64,000 bases of DNA, from the IMG/VR virus record IMGVR_UViG_3300020395_000002, positions 1-64,000 of that record. One strand, given 5' to 3'. The number at the start of each line of letters is the position of its first letter. The first letter of the stretch is position 1. The position numbers and the translations under genes were made by a program. The notes beneath the pieces are model-generated. The model saw only the letters and a list, made by a program, of their open reading frames with translations, did not search any database and was not told the origin of the DNA. Below, piece by piece: positions 22,587 to 30,295 of the stretch. Source of the DNA: a virus.

Positions 22587-23981
22587 ATGGCTGATACAGA
22601 GAACAAAGGTGCTGTTGATTGGCAGCTTAATAAGGCTACACTAACACATAAAAAGAATAAGACCTATGAGATTACTGCTGGTCTTATAAACTTTAGTTAC
22701 TATGAGAGTTTAGAGAATCTCAATCCTACAGCAACCATTGTGTTCAGTGATAACAAGACTGAAATGAACTGTAAGGATGGAGATAAGATTGAAATTAATT
22801 TAATGACTACAGCACACACTGATGATGATGAGTGGGTGCACGTATTTGATGTTGAACAGGTTGAGACTAAGACTGTTGATGGTGCTAAGATATACTCATT
22901 GCATTTGATAACACCTCATTCTATTAGACCTAGTACATATAATTATCAGAAGGCTCTTCAGGGTACTGCCAAGCAAATATTAACTAAAGTTTTTGATGAT
23001 GCGAAGGGTAAAACCGAGGCACTTCCTATAGTAACTGATGGTAACGAACCATTTAATAATTTCAAGTTTATGAAAGGGAAGAAGAAAGTCACTGATATTG
23101 TTCATAATATATGTACTGGATCTATACCTGCGTCTGGTAAGACTGCTAACACTGCTGGATATTTTTTATGGGGTACTAAGAAAGGTATCATAGGTAATAA
23201 AGATACTTATAATTTACATTTCAAATCTATCGATAGTCTCCTCTCTGTTGGAGGAGATCACGGTGGTGAGGATGCAGAGTATGAGTATTATGAAAGTAAC
23301 AACGCATCAACAGTAGATATTCCAGCACAATTAATCATTAGTAACTTTGAGGTTAGTAAGAGAGGTAATTGTAAGAAGATGTGTGATGATGGAGTCTTTA
23401 AAGCTAAAGTTATTCTTTATAATCTAGATAGTAAGAAGTATTCTAAGAGATCTTGGGATCTTAGAGACTATTGGGATGGTTGGGGTCATATTGCAAGGAC
23501 TCCTGGTACTGATCCTTGGGAATCATCTGAGATAGTTGAAGAATTTATGGATAGTGAGACTCCAGCTAAGACATTTATGCTTGAGATATCACACGAAAAG
23601 TTCCACGACGATAAAGATCCAGCAAAGCCAGGTCAGATAGGAGCAGGTGAAACTGATGAAGGTGAGAAAACTCAGTCTGCTACCTTCCAAGATTGGGATG
23701 AAGAAACAATCGTGCAATATCACGCTAGGTATGCTACAATGTTAATGTCTACGAGTAATATGACGATACCTGGCAACCAGTACTTACACGCAGGTGATAA
23801 AGTTAAAATTTATCTTCGTGACTCACGACCTGATGCTAAGACAGATGTCGATAGCTATGATAAGGAACTGAGTGGACATTACCTCATCTATAAGATGAGG
23901 CAGTACTATTCTATGGTACCAAAAAAGGAATGTTATTCCGCATTAACCCTCGTTAGAGATACACTAAACAAAAACTGCTAA
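22587..23981 (+). CDS. 27: Baseplate central hub protein gp27-like
   Basis: A 464-aa protein. The N-terminal region (FSYYESLENLNPTATIVFSD, then EINLMTT) and later VDIPAQLIISNFEVSKRG, with a C-terminal LHAGDKVKIYLRDS and LSGHYLIYKMRQYYSM, follow the gp27/late-control-D plan of two tube-like barrels (GDKV and LSGHYLIYK are the equivalents of the hub barrel). In T4, a gp27 trimer joins the tube to gp5. The gene sits directly before the gp5-type genes. The call rests on context and pattern. Confidence 0.75.
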   Translation: MADTENKGAVDWQLNKATLTHKKNKTYEITAGLINFSYYESLENLNPTATIVFSDNKTEMNCKDGDKIEINLMTTAHTDDDEWVHVFDVEQVETKTVDGAKIYSLHLITPHSIRPSTYNYQKALQGTAKQILTKVFDDAKGKTEALPIVTDGNEPFNNFKFMKGKKKVTDIVHNICTGSIPASGKTANTAGYFLWGTKKGIIGNKDTYNLHFKSIDSLLSVGGDHGGEDAEYEYYESNNASTVDIPAQLIISNFEVSKRGNCKKMCDDGVFKAKVILYNLDSKKYSKRSWDLRDYWDGWGHIARTPGTDPWESSEIVEEFMDSETPAKTFMLEISHEKFHDDKDPAKPGQIGAGETDEGEKTQSATFQDWDEETIVQYHARYATMLMSTSNMTIPGNQYLHAGDKVKIYLRDSRPDAKTDVDSYDKELSGHYLIYKMRQYYSMVPKKECYSALTLVRDTLNKNC

Positions 23982-24202
23982 TGGACACATCTTTTCTAGA
24001 CAACTATCCTCCTGAGTTAACTCAAGGTGCTTATAAGATCCTTGATAAGATCAAGACAGAAGAGGATGTAGATATGAGAGTCAAGTTGTATGGACAACTT
24101 GCTATGGTGCTTGAAAGACTCAAGCAAGAGTTAGATTCGTATGATTCTACTGACAAGAGTGGACAAACTGACGTAGAAGTCACTACAATAGGAACTAAAT
24201 AA
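23981..24202 (+). CDS. Small helical hypothetical protein
   Basis: A 73-aa protein with a long amphipathic helix (EEDVDMRVKLYGQLAMVLER) and an acidic Thr-rich tail. Starts in a TAATG overlap with the hub gene and is thus coupled to it; possibly an assembly factor. No homologue named. Confidence 0.6.
   Translation: MDTSFLDNYPPELTQGAYKILDKIKTEEDVDMRVKLYGQLAMVLERLKQELDSYDSTDKSGQTDVEVTTIGTK
24195..24201 (+). promoter_or_regulatory. Late-promoter-like CTAAATA before CP12
   Basis: Ends 22 nt before the ATG at 24224. A GGACGG lies between. Confidence 0.5.
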
Positions 24203-24223
24203 GTTTAACGGACGGTAAACTCT

Positions 24224-24451
24224 ATGAACACTATAGAAGAACACATCCAAAAGGATAAGGAGATCCTCGATGATCCCCAAACAAGTCCTGCTGCACGTAG
24301 GCATATTAAAGAAGAGTTGCACGAACTAGAAGTGTACGAAGAGCATCACCACGATGAGATAGTAGCAGGTGATCATCACGATCCCAATGCCATCGAACTA
24401 TTCTGTGAGATGCATCCAGATGAACCAGAGTGTCTAATATATGACGATTAA
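24224..24451 (+). CDS. cp12: CP12-like Calvin-cycle inhibitor
   Basis: A 75-aa acidic, His-rich protein. Its C terminus has the CP12 signature ELFCEMHPDEPECLIYDD (C61 and C70 with eight residues between, as in CP12). The N-terminal half is helical (HIKEELHELEVYEEHHHD). CP12 bridges GAPDH and phosphoribulokinase when oxidised, shutting the Calvin cycle. Phage copies are proposed to divert carbon and NADPH to the pentose phosphate pathway. Only the C-terminal Cys pair is present, as is usual for phage forms. It sits inside the hub operon under a late-promoter-like motif and overlaps the gp5-type gene by 11 nt. Confidence 0.85.
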   Translation: MNTIEEHIQKDKEILDDPQTSPAARRHIKEELHELEVYEEHHHDEIVAGDHHDPNAIELFCEMHPDEPECLIYDD

Positions 24452-27400
24452 AACCACTGCTAAAGAATCTTTCGATCTCTATGAAGGATACGTCGAAGAC
24501 ACCGCAGACCCGAAGAAATCTCAACGGGTCAAGGTGCGTGTCGTTGGTGTGCACGAGTACGAGGGTGAAGGGGAGAATAGAGTAGGTGTACCACCCACAG
24601 AAGACCTACCTTGGTTTTCTGTGATGATGCCTATCACCCATTCGGGTGGGGTTTTTACACAAGCTTCTTCTCATAACCTTAAGAAAGGCAATCTAGTAAT
24701 CGTTAAATTCATTGGCGGTGATACTACTAAAGGTATGGTTGTTGGTGTTGGACAGGCTGGTATTGCTTGTGCAACTGATGAGAAACCTGACTCTACAGGA
24801 TCTGAAGTTAAACCTTTAGAAGGTACAGTCATTACGAATGAAGAAGAAGGAAACATTCCTGATCCTGCAAACCACGTACCATCTGATACCCCCTGTGTTA
24901 ATGGAGGTGTTCTACCTCTTGGTCGATTAGGCACAGAACAATCCTCTGATAGTGGTAACGGTTTAAGGGAGGAGGCATCAGTTGCTAACCCTCAAGGTAC
25001 GTTTACAGTTACACGTGCTTCAGTTGATTGCCCAGAGAATCCATCTTCAGCAGTAGAGAATGTATTGGCAGAGTTCTTTGCTACACTACAACATACTAAC
25101 GGTAACATAGGATCATATTATGTTAGTAAGTTTAGTCGCAGAGTATTTGACCTTCAGTCTGTTGCTCAAGGATATATTACTAGAGTAAAGAAGATTATTG
25201 CTGCTGCACTGACTCGTATTGCTGGTGAGATGATGGCAATGCTACGTAAGGCAGTGAAAGCACTGATGAAAGCGATCCTTGCTCCTTTACCTGGCATACT
25301 GTCACCTGTTACTGAGTGGTTCAATCAAATGCTAGAACGCATTGGTTGTTCTATTATGGATATCAGTGGAAGGATGGAGAAGTTCGCAGAGAATATCTTG
25401 ATGGGATATGTTGGTAACATAGTCAACTGGTCTATGTGTCAAGTCAAGAGGTTCACTGATTCTATCTTTGGTAACATCCTTAATGAGATAACAGGGATGA
25501 TCAATAGTTTATTCGGTGGCATAGGTAAAGTACTTGGAGCTATTGGTGGTGCTTTAGATGTGATCGGTGGTGGACTAGCAGGTATTATGAAGATGCTAGG
25601 CATCTCTTGTAGTGGTAAGAAGAAGTGTGCTAACCCTAAGAAAAAGGATTCAAAGAGAGGTAGTTACGAAGGATTAAAGGGTGGGTTCAATACTCTTGAT
25701 GAATTACTAGCAGATTTAGAAGAAGGTAATCATCTCCCGATTGATTCTTATTGTGGTGATGCTACCACAGATCCAGAACCCAAGACTGAGGTTGGTATCT
25801 GGGGTCCAACAGTGCCCGATAGTGGTAGTGCTGGAGGTGATGGAGGGGATGTTGTTGATGGAGATATTAATGGTATAGATTACGAAGACATTGCTAAAGC
25901 AATATGTAATGCAAGAACATTTAAAGTATTAGATATCCCTGAGACTGAAGCGGTACACGAAGGAGATCCTGCGTACGTTAAGGTCGTTAGAGGAGGTGAT
26001 ACATCAACTACTAGTTCCTTTACCTATAGGACACAGGATGGAACTGCTAAGGCTACTGAAACTTATTGTCCTACCAACGGTTACATAGGATTTGGTATTG
26101 GAGAGACAGAAAAGATAATTGAAGTTAAGACTTTAAACAATGGAGTACGTGATGGATCTAAGTACTTCTTTATGAAGATACAACACGATGGTTGTGGTAA
26201 AGTACTCAAAGATGTAGCACGTATATGGATCAAGGATCCTCTCGCTATTAAAGATATCCCAACACTAACTGTACCTGACGTTGGTTTGGTATCATCTGCA
26301 CCTAATATATCAACAACTAATCCTGTATACTATTTGACTAGTGATAAAGAGGTAGTGTATGAAGGATCAGAAGTTACCTTCACACTAGAGACAGAGAATG
26401 TTTCTAATGGTGATGTAATTAACTATACTATTGGAAGAGAATCAACTGGTATTACATATGGAGATATCGAATATGTGATAGAGGATGGTGTAAAGAGTTG
26501 GGTTACAGGTGAGACAGATCTACAACGTAGCTTTACTATTAATGATAAGAAAGCACAGGTTACTATCAAGTTACTTGATGATGGTATCGTAGAGGATACT
26601 AATCAAGTAGCAGAACAATTATATATTGAGTTGAATAATCTTAGCACGACTAAGGGTGTTGCAGTACTAGATGCAATACAACAGGTTGCTGATCCCTCTG
26701 GTAGAAGTGTTACGATCACACCAGACAGAGCATCCGTACGAGAGGGTGGTTCTATTAAGTATCAGATTACGACTACTAACTTTGATCAAGGAGAACTACT
26801 AGCATATACTATCTTTGGTACTAATATAACTGCGAGTGATATTAAACAACCTCTTAATGGTAACTTATACATTGAAAATAATCAAGCAGAGATTGTTATC
26901 GATGTGTTAGAAGATAATACAATAGAGGATCAAGAGAATTTGATCTTCTCTATCGATGAGTATGGTGCACAGGCTACTGTTATCATTTCATTGGATCAAG
27001 AGACACCAGCAGAAGGTGAAACAGATATTCCTACTGTTGATGATGACCCAGAGTTTGACTTCCCAATCATAAATCCTGATACTGGTGGTATCATAGACAT
27101 TGAAGTTAAGAGATCTGGACGTAGATATATTGCTAAACCATTCATTACATTGGAGAGTAACGTAGGTTATGGTGCTTACGTTGAACCTATTCTTAACAGT
27201 CAGGGTTATCTGTCACGAGTAAGAGTTCTCAATGGTGGGTTTGGATATACTGGACAGACTAGACCATCCAACACTGTCTGTCAGTTAGTTAATATATTCC
27301 TCACTAATGTTGGTGGATTCTATACTGCACCACCTAGAGTACTAGTTGATGGTGTATCTGGCATCGCACGTGCTACAATAAGTGCACAAGGATGGGTTAC

Positions 27401-27581
27401 TGGTATTGAATTGATCCGTAAGGATATGCAGTATCCTTATGTACCTAAGGTAGAAATCTTTGGTAGCAATGGATTCGGTGCAAGGGCAATCGCTGATTTA
27501 CAGTGTGTTCCTGCTGAGGAGTCCAATCTTATTCTTCAGGGACTTGCTGCTGACCCTGCTAATTATGTTGACTGTCCCTAA
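24441..27581 (+). CDS. 5: Baseplate spike base (gp5 OB-fold) with Calx-beta-like domains
   Basis: A 1,046-aa protein. Residues ~10-115 have the gp5-type OB fold (GYVEDTADPKKSQRVKVRVV, LPWFSVMMPI, LKKGNLVIVKFIGGD, KGMVVGVG). Residues ~200-400 are helical and hydrophobic. Then three Calx-beta-like domains at ~495-600, 630-735 and 755-850 (each with an EG-x-V-x(F/Y) start). Residues ~875-1020 have GGFGY-type repeats shared with gp53 and the giant fibre. No lysozyme domain is seen, unlike T4 gp5. Cell-wall cutting may have moved to the M23 protein two genes upstream. Confidence 0.8.
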   Translation: MTIKTTAKESFDLYEGYVEDTADPKKSQRVKVRVVGVHEYEGEGENRVGVPPTEDLPWFSVMMPITHSGGVFTQASSHNLKKGNLVIVKFIGGDTTKGMVVGVGQAGIACATDEKPDSTGSEVKPLEGTVITNEEEGNIPDPANHVPSDTPCVNGGVLPLGRLGTEQSSDSGNGLREEASVANPQGTFTVTRASVDCPENPSSAVENVLAEFFATLQHTNGNIGSYYVSKFSRRVFDLQSVAQGYITRVKKIIAAALTRIAGEMMAMLRKAVKALMKAILAPLPGILSPVTEWFNQMLERIGCSIMDISGRMEKFAENILMGYVGNIVNWSMCQVKRFTDSIFGNILNEITGMINSLFGGIGKVLGAIGGALDVIGGGLAGIMKMLGISCSGKKKCANPKKKDSKRGSYEGLKGGFNTLDELLADLEEGNHLPIDSYCGDATTDPEPKTEVGIWGPTVPDSGSAGGDGGDVVDGDINGIDYEDIAKAICNARTFKVLDIPETEAVHEGDPAYVKVVRGGDTSTTSSFTYRTQDGTAKATETYCPTNGYIGFGIGETEKIIEVKTLNNGVRDGSKYFFMKIQHDGCGKVLKDVARIWIKDPLAIKDIPTLTVPDVGLVSSAPNISTTNPVYYLTSDKEVVYEGSEVTFTLETENVSNGDVINYTIGRESTGITYGDIEYVIEDGVKSWVTGETDLQRSFTINDKKAQVTIKLLDDGIVEDTNQVAEQLYIELNNLSTTKGVAVLDAIQQVADPSGRSVTITPDRASVREGGSIKYQITTTNFDQGELLAYTIFGTNITASDIKQPLNGNLYIENNQAEIVIDVLEDNTIEDQENLIFSIDEYGAQATVIISLDQETPAEGETDIPTVDDDPEFDFPIINPDTGGIIDIEVKRSGRRYIAKPFITLESNVGYGAYVEPILNSQGYLSRVRVLNGGFGYTGQTRPSNTVCQLVNIFLTNVGGFYTAPPRVLVDGVSGIARATISAQGWVTGIELIRKDMQYPYVPKVEIFGSNGFGARAIADLQCVPAEESNLILQGLAADPANYVDCP

Positions 27582-28486
27582 TGGCATACGACCCGACAAT
27601 TACTGACACCCAGACTCAAATATCTGGTAGTGGTCATATTAAACAAGAATGTGATCACGTTGATGACGCATATATGATCATCAAGCACAAGGAAGGACAT
27701 CATATCTTCCTAGATGCCGATGGATCTGTTCAAATATGTGCAGTAAAGGTACCTGCTGACAATAAAAATGCAGGTAAATTGAAGGTTAGTGTCTGGGGTG
27801 ATGCTATGGTTAAGATTCGTCAAGACGCTGATATAGAAGTCGTTGGTGAAGCATCCGTAAAGGTTGATGGAGATATAAATGCACACACTCAGGGAGATTT
27901 TAAGATTGGTGCAGCAGGTAATGTAAAGATTGTAGCTGATAAGAACATAGAGTTACAAGCTGGACAAGCAATAGGTCTAGGTGCTAAGGCAAAATTAGCT
28001 ATAGACACTCCTAGGATAGAAGAGAACACAGATATGAAGAAGAGTACTGTTAGTGGTCCTGTTACTGATGAGATTCACGGTGAGAGAACTCTTGCTATGA
28101 CTGATACTAGAGGTACCTTCCACATTAAGAGTAAAGGTCATTTGGTAACTAATGTTCTTGGTGACTCTTATGAGATGATTACAGGTAAAAAGAATCTTAA
28201 AGTAATGGGTAATATATCTGCACCACCACTACCTGTTATGGCTGGTCAGAAAGCAGCATATGCAAGTATGATAGGTGTTGCAGGTGGTACAGGTAGAGAT
28301 GAAAAGATTATGATAGGTAATGATGTCACTACTGTTACGGTAGGTAACAAAGTGACTAACGTAGCAGCAGGTAACCTTGTCAATACAGCAGGTGCTGGTA
28401 CAATTACAATGGCAGCAGGAGTTAATGCTACTATAACAGCGTCCTCTAACGTAACTATTGCAGGAGCTACAGTTTTCTTGAATTAA
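27581..28486 (+). CDS. Tail spike beta-helix protein (gp5 C-terminal equivalent)
   Basis: A 301-aa protein. From ~residue 75 it is a run of short alternating strands (VWGDAMVKIRQDADIEVVGE, then VKVDGDINAHTQGDFKIGAA) characteristic of the gp5C/VgrG triple-stranded beta helix. A second set is near the end (VTVGNKVTNVAAGNLVNTAG and the final TITASSNVTIAGATVFL). In T4 this is the C-terminal part of gp5; here it is a separate gene whose ATG overlaps the OB-fold gene stop by one base. It punctures the outer membrane. Confidence 0.82.
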   Translation: MAYDPTITDTQTQISGSGHIKQECDHVDDAYMIIKHKEGHHIFLDADGSVQICAVKVPADNKNAGKLKVSVWGDAMVKIRQDADIEVVGEASVKVDGDINAHTQGDFKIGAAGNVKIVADKNIELQAGQAIGLGAKAKLAIDTPRIEENTDMKKSTVSGPVTDEIHGERTLAMTDTRGTFHIKSKGHLVTNVLGDSYEMITGKKNLKVMGNISAPPLPVMAGQKAAYASMIGVAGGTGRDEKIMIGNDVTTVTVGNKVTNVAAGNLVNTAGAGTITMAAGVNATITASSNVTIAGATVFLN

Positions 28487-28487
28487 G

Positions 28488-28506
28488 TTGACAACTATGC
28501 TATACT
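28488..28506 (+). promoter_or_regulatory. Extended -10 promoter, TGCTATACT
   Basis: TGCTATACT (28498-28506) is an extended -10 (TGnTATACT). TTGACA (28488) lies too close to act as its -35. The transcript would start near 28513, just upstream of the ATG at 28532. It marks a new transcription unit after the hub operon. Confidence 0.55.
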
Positions 28507-28531
28507 GTGAACACGTATGGGAAGGTCAGAG

Positions 28532-28720
28532 ATGACTGAGGACTATCTGAACAAAGTTGTTGTAGATGTTGAATCACGTTGCGTCAGGATTTATTCTGAT
28601 GAAGGTGAGAGCAATACAATTGACTGTTCCGATGACTATGAAGCCTTTCTTCGAGTCGTAGAACTATGTCGCAACGAAGCGTCAGAGGAGACTGTCTACG
28701 CTCCACTCTCAGATAGCTAA
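28532..28720 (+). CDS. Small acidic conserved protein (62 aa)
   Basis: From the ATG at 28532: MTEDYLNKVVVDVESRCVRI, YSDEGESNTIDCSDDYEAFL, then RVVELCRNEA. A beta-then-helix plan. The start at 28532 is preferred over 28517 because GGGAAGG lies 6 nt upstream. I believe it is conserved in cyanophages; function unknown. Confidence 0.7.
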   Translation: MTEDYLNKVVVDVESRCVRIYSDEGESNTIDCSDDYEAFLRVVELCRNEASEETVYAPLSDS

Positions 28721-28750
28721 TCTGAGGGAAATTCGGGTTTCGATTCCCTG

Positions 28751-28798
28751 AAACTCGACAAAAAAACTCAGGCGGTTTTTACCCCCTTTAGTTTTTTT
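28751..28798 (+). promoter_or_regulatory. Recurrent 45-nt upstream element, copy B
   Basis: AAAAAAACTC (28760-28769), 15 nt, CCTTTAG (28785-28791), then 7 T and an ATG at 28799 that opens only a short out-of-frame ORF. The A5C/GT5 pairing around TCAGGCG keeps the hairpin of copies A and C. The real gene start is 35 nt further on, so this copy has been displaced from its start codon. Confidence 0.6.
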
Positions 28799-28799
28799 A

Positions 28800-28808
28800 T
28801 GTTATACT
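28800..28808 (+). promoter_or_regulatory. Extended -10 promoter, TGTTATACT
   Basis: TGTTATACT, 25 nt before the ATG at 28834. No -35 is evident, as is common for TGn promoters. It overlaps the displaced ATG of element copy B. Confidence 0.55.
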
Positions 28809-28833
28809 ATATACATCACCAGATTTCGTCGTT

Positions 28834-29679
28834 ATGGCTCAACAGACCAATAAACCAGACCAATACGGTTTATTTTCATTATTCCCGATGTTCGTCTATC
28901 GTGGAAAACTTCAAACACACGCAAAGTGGAAAGATTTAGTCGAACCGATACTTACTAGGAGATATAAGGAACAGAATTCAAATAGTAATACACGGGATAC
29001 TGGTGGTACAGCATCTTGGAATTGTGATTGCTATACAACATTTTTTGATGAAAGTATGGTAGATCATAGTAAGGATCCTGAGATTCCTTACGGTGATTTG
29101 CTTCAAGACTGTTCACAGAACATTCAAGAAGCTATCAAAATGGCAGAGTTTTATCCTCACGCATTTCTGGTCGCACAACAGTGGTTTAACGTATATGGTC
29201 CTGGACAAAATCAGGAACCCCATAATCACGTTCCTTCACATTTGTCTGGTGTCTATTATATGAAGTATGACAATGACATTCATAATTCGACCACATATAT
29301 GAATCCTAATAAGATGTTTTTCGAGGCACCTCGTTATAACAAGCATTATTACGATCCTGAGTTATGTGGCTATGGATGCTATAAAGAGGAAATGACTCTA
29401 CAAGTCGAGGAAGGAGATATTGTTATTTTCCCTTCTCAGTTGGAACATATGGTTCAAAGGCAACCTGGTATTGTCAAGAATCCTAATGGTGAATTGTATA
29501 TGTCATTCTCCTTTAATGTTGAATTGGTTACAGAAACTGAAGCACAGCAACGTCTAGGTGGTAACCCTAAGATGGAACAACAACCAGGTGATTATCCTAC
29601 GACATCCATTCCTACAGAAGGAGGTCCGCCAGCTCCAGAAGGCAACCAATCAGGTGAATGGTCATCTGACTGGTTCTAA
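28834..29679 (+). CDS. Putative 2OG-Fe(II) oxygenase (TIGR02466-like)
   Basis: A 281-aa protein. LFSLFPMFVYRGKL at the N terminus, then WFNVYGPGQNQEPHNHVPSH followed by LSGVYYMKYD, the conserved HNHPNxxLSGVYY block, then VIFPSQLEHMVQR (distal His) and LYMSFSFNVEL. The C-terminal ~45 residues are Pro/Gly rich and probably disordered. The Arg of the RVSISMNF motif in the 4636-6624 cassette is not obvious here (YMSFSFNV). It directly precedes the fibre genes. Followed by a terminator. Confidence 0.82.
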   Translation: MAQQTNKPDQYGLFSLFPMFVYRGKLQTHAKWKDLVEPILTRRYKEQNSNSNTRDTGGTASWNCDCYTTFFDESMVDHSKDPEIPYGDLLQDCSQNIQEAIKMAEFYPHAFLVAQQWFNVYGPGQNQEPHNHVPSHLSGVYYMKYDNDIHNSTTYMNPNKMFFEAPRYNKHYYDPELCGYGCYKEEMTLQVEEGDIVIFPSQLEHMVQRQPGIVKNPNGELYMSFSFNVELVTETEAQQRLGGNPKMEQQPGDYPTTSIPTEGGPPAPEGNQSGEWSSDWF

Positions 29680-29690
29680 TTTCAACACAC

Positions 29691-29716
29691 AGGGGGAGAC
29701 AAAAATCCCCCTTGTT
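29691..29716 (+). terminator. Rho-independent terminator
   Basis: AGGGGGA (29691-29697), 8-nt loop, TCCCCCT (29706-29712), then TTGTTT. The tail is imperfect; termination is probable. Confidence 0.65.
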
Positions 29717-29754
29717 TGATAATATAATAAGTATAACTAATCTTATTACCTACA

Positions 29755-29919
29755 ATGAACGGCAGATTAGACAAAGTTGCAATGACCTCCAAACTTATGC
29801 AACTTAAAAGAGAGCTACACTACAAATGTGAAATTGGAGAAAAAGGAGAGTGGGAATGTAGAGGTGCAAATGAGTACCTAAACAGAACTCTCGATATATT
29901 GGACGAGTACCATCAATGA
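29755..29919 (+). CDS. Small hypothetical protein (54 aa)
   Basis: Starts MNGRLDKVAMTSKLMQLKRE and ends NRTLDILDEYHQ. Helical and charged, with one Cys pair (KCEIGEKGEWEC). TATAAT (29723-29728) lies 26 nt upstream but without a good -35. Its stop overlaps the next ATG by 4 nt. Resembles small cyanophage proteins seen upstream of fibre genes; function unknown. Confidence 0.65.
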   Translation: MNGRLDKVAMTSKLMQLKRELHYKCEIGEKGEWECRGANEYLNRTLDILDEYHQ

Positions 29920-30254
29920 CACCAAACATACACGACATACCTGGAATAGGTGCCTTCTACACTAAATCAGAAGTAGATGACCTGATCAAGGCTGCTGTGG
30001 ATGAAGCAAGGGCAATTGATGAAGAGTCGATGCGTAAACACAACCGAGACGCTACAATTATCTCTATGATACTCGGTTTTACCTGTTTAGCACTATTTGT
30101 AGACGGATTACTAAGAATTTTAGGTATTATACCTCCATTTGCAGGTCTTGATGTTAATATCATCGATCAGATTGTAGAAAAGGTGGAAAAGGACGTTTTG
30201 CCATTAGTTGAACCTACTTTACAGAAAGGACTTCAATACATACCTGGTAGATAA
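29916..30254 (+). CDS. Single-pass membrane protein (112 aa)
   Basis: The N-terminal 45 residues are soluble and charged (SEVDDLIKAAVDEARAIDEE). A TM segment lies at ~48-73 (ATIISMILGFTCLALFVDGL) followed by a helix. Coupled to the preceding small gene. A small lysis-related or envelope protein is possible, but there is no holin signature beyond the single TM. Unknown. Confidence 0.6.
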   Translation: MTPNIHDIPGIGAFYTKSEVDDLIKAAVDEARAIDEESMRKHNRDATIISMILGFTCLALFVDGLLRILGIIPPFAGLDVNIIDQIVEKVEKDVLPLVEPTLQKGLQYIPGR

Positions 30255-30262
30255 TATAAATA
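30255..30262 (+). promoter_or_regulatory. Late promoter, exact TATAAATA
   Basis: TATAAATA, identical to the T4 late promoter, ends 33 nt before the ATG at 30296. The best late promoter in the window; drives the 2,169-aa fibre gene and the coupled collar genes. Confidence 0.85.
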
Positions 30263-30295
30263 CCCAAAGGATATCCAAATACAGTATTATAGGTA

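Noticed and set aside
28650-28762. tRNA-Ser-like arrangement: a CTCAGA-TAGCTAA-TCTGAG arm, a GGTTTCGATTCCC-like T arm and pairing TCGAGT/ACTCGA ends
   Set aside because: The anticodon loop lacks U33, the T-stem has mismatches, no D arm is seen, spacing is far too long (about 108 nt), and the arm overlaps coding sequence of the gene at 28532.
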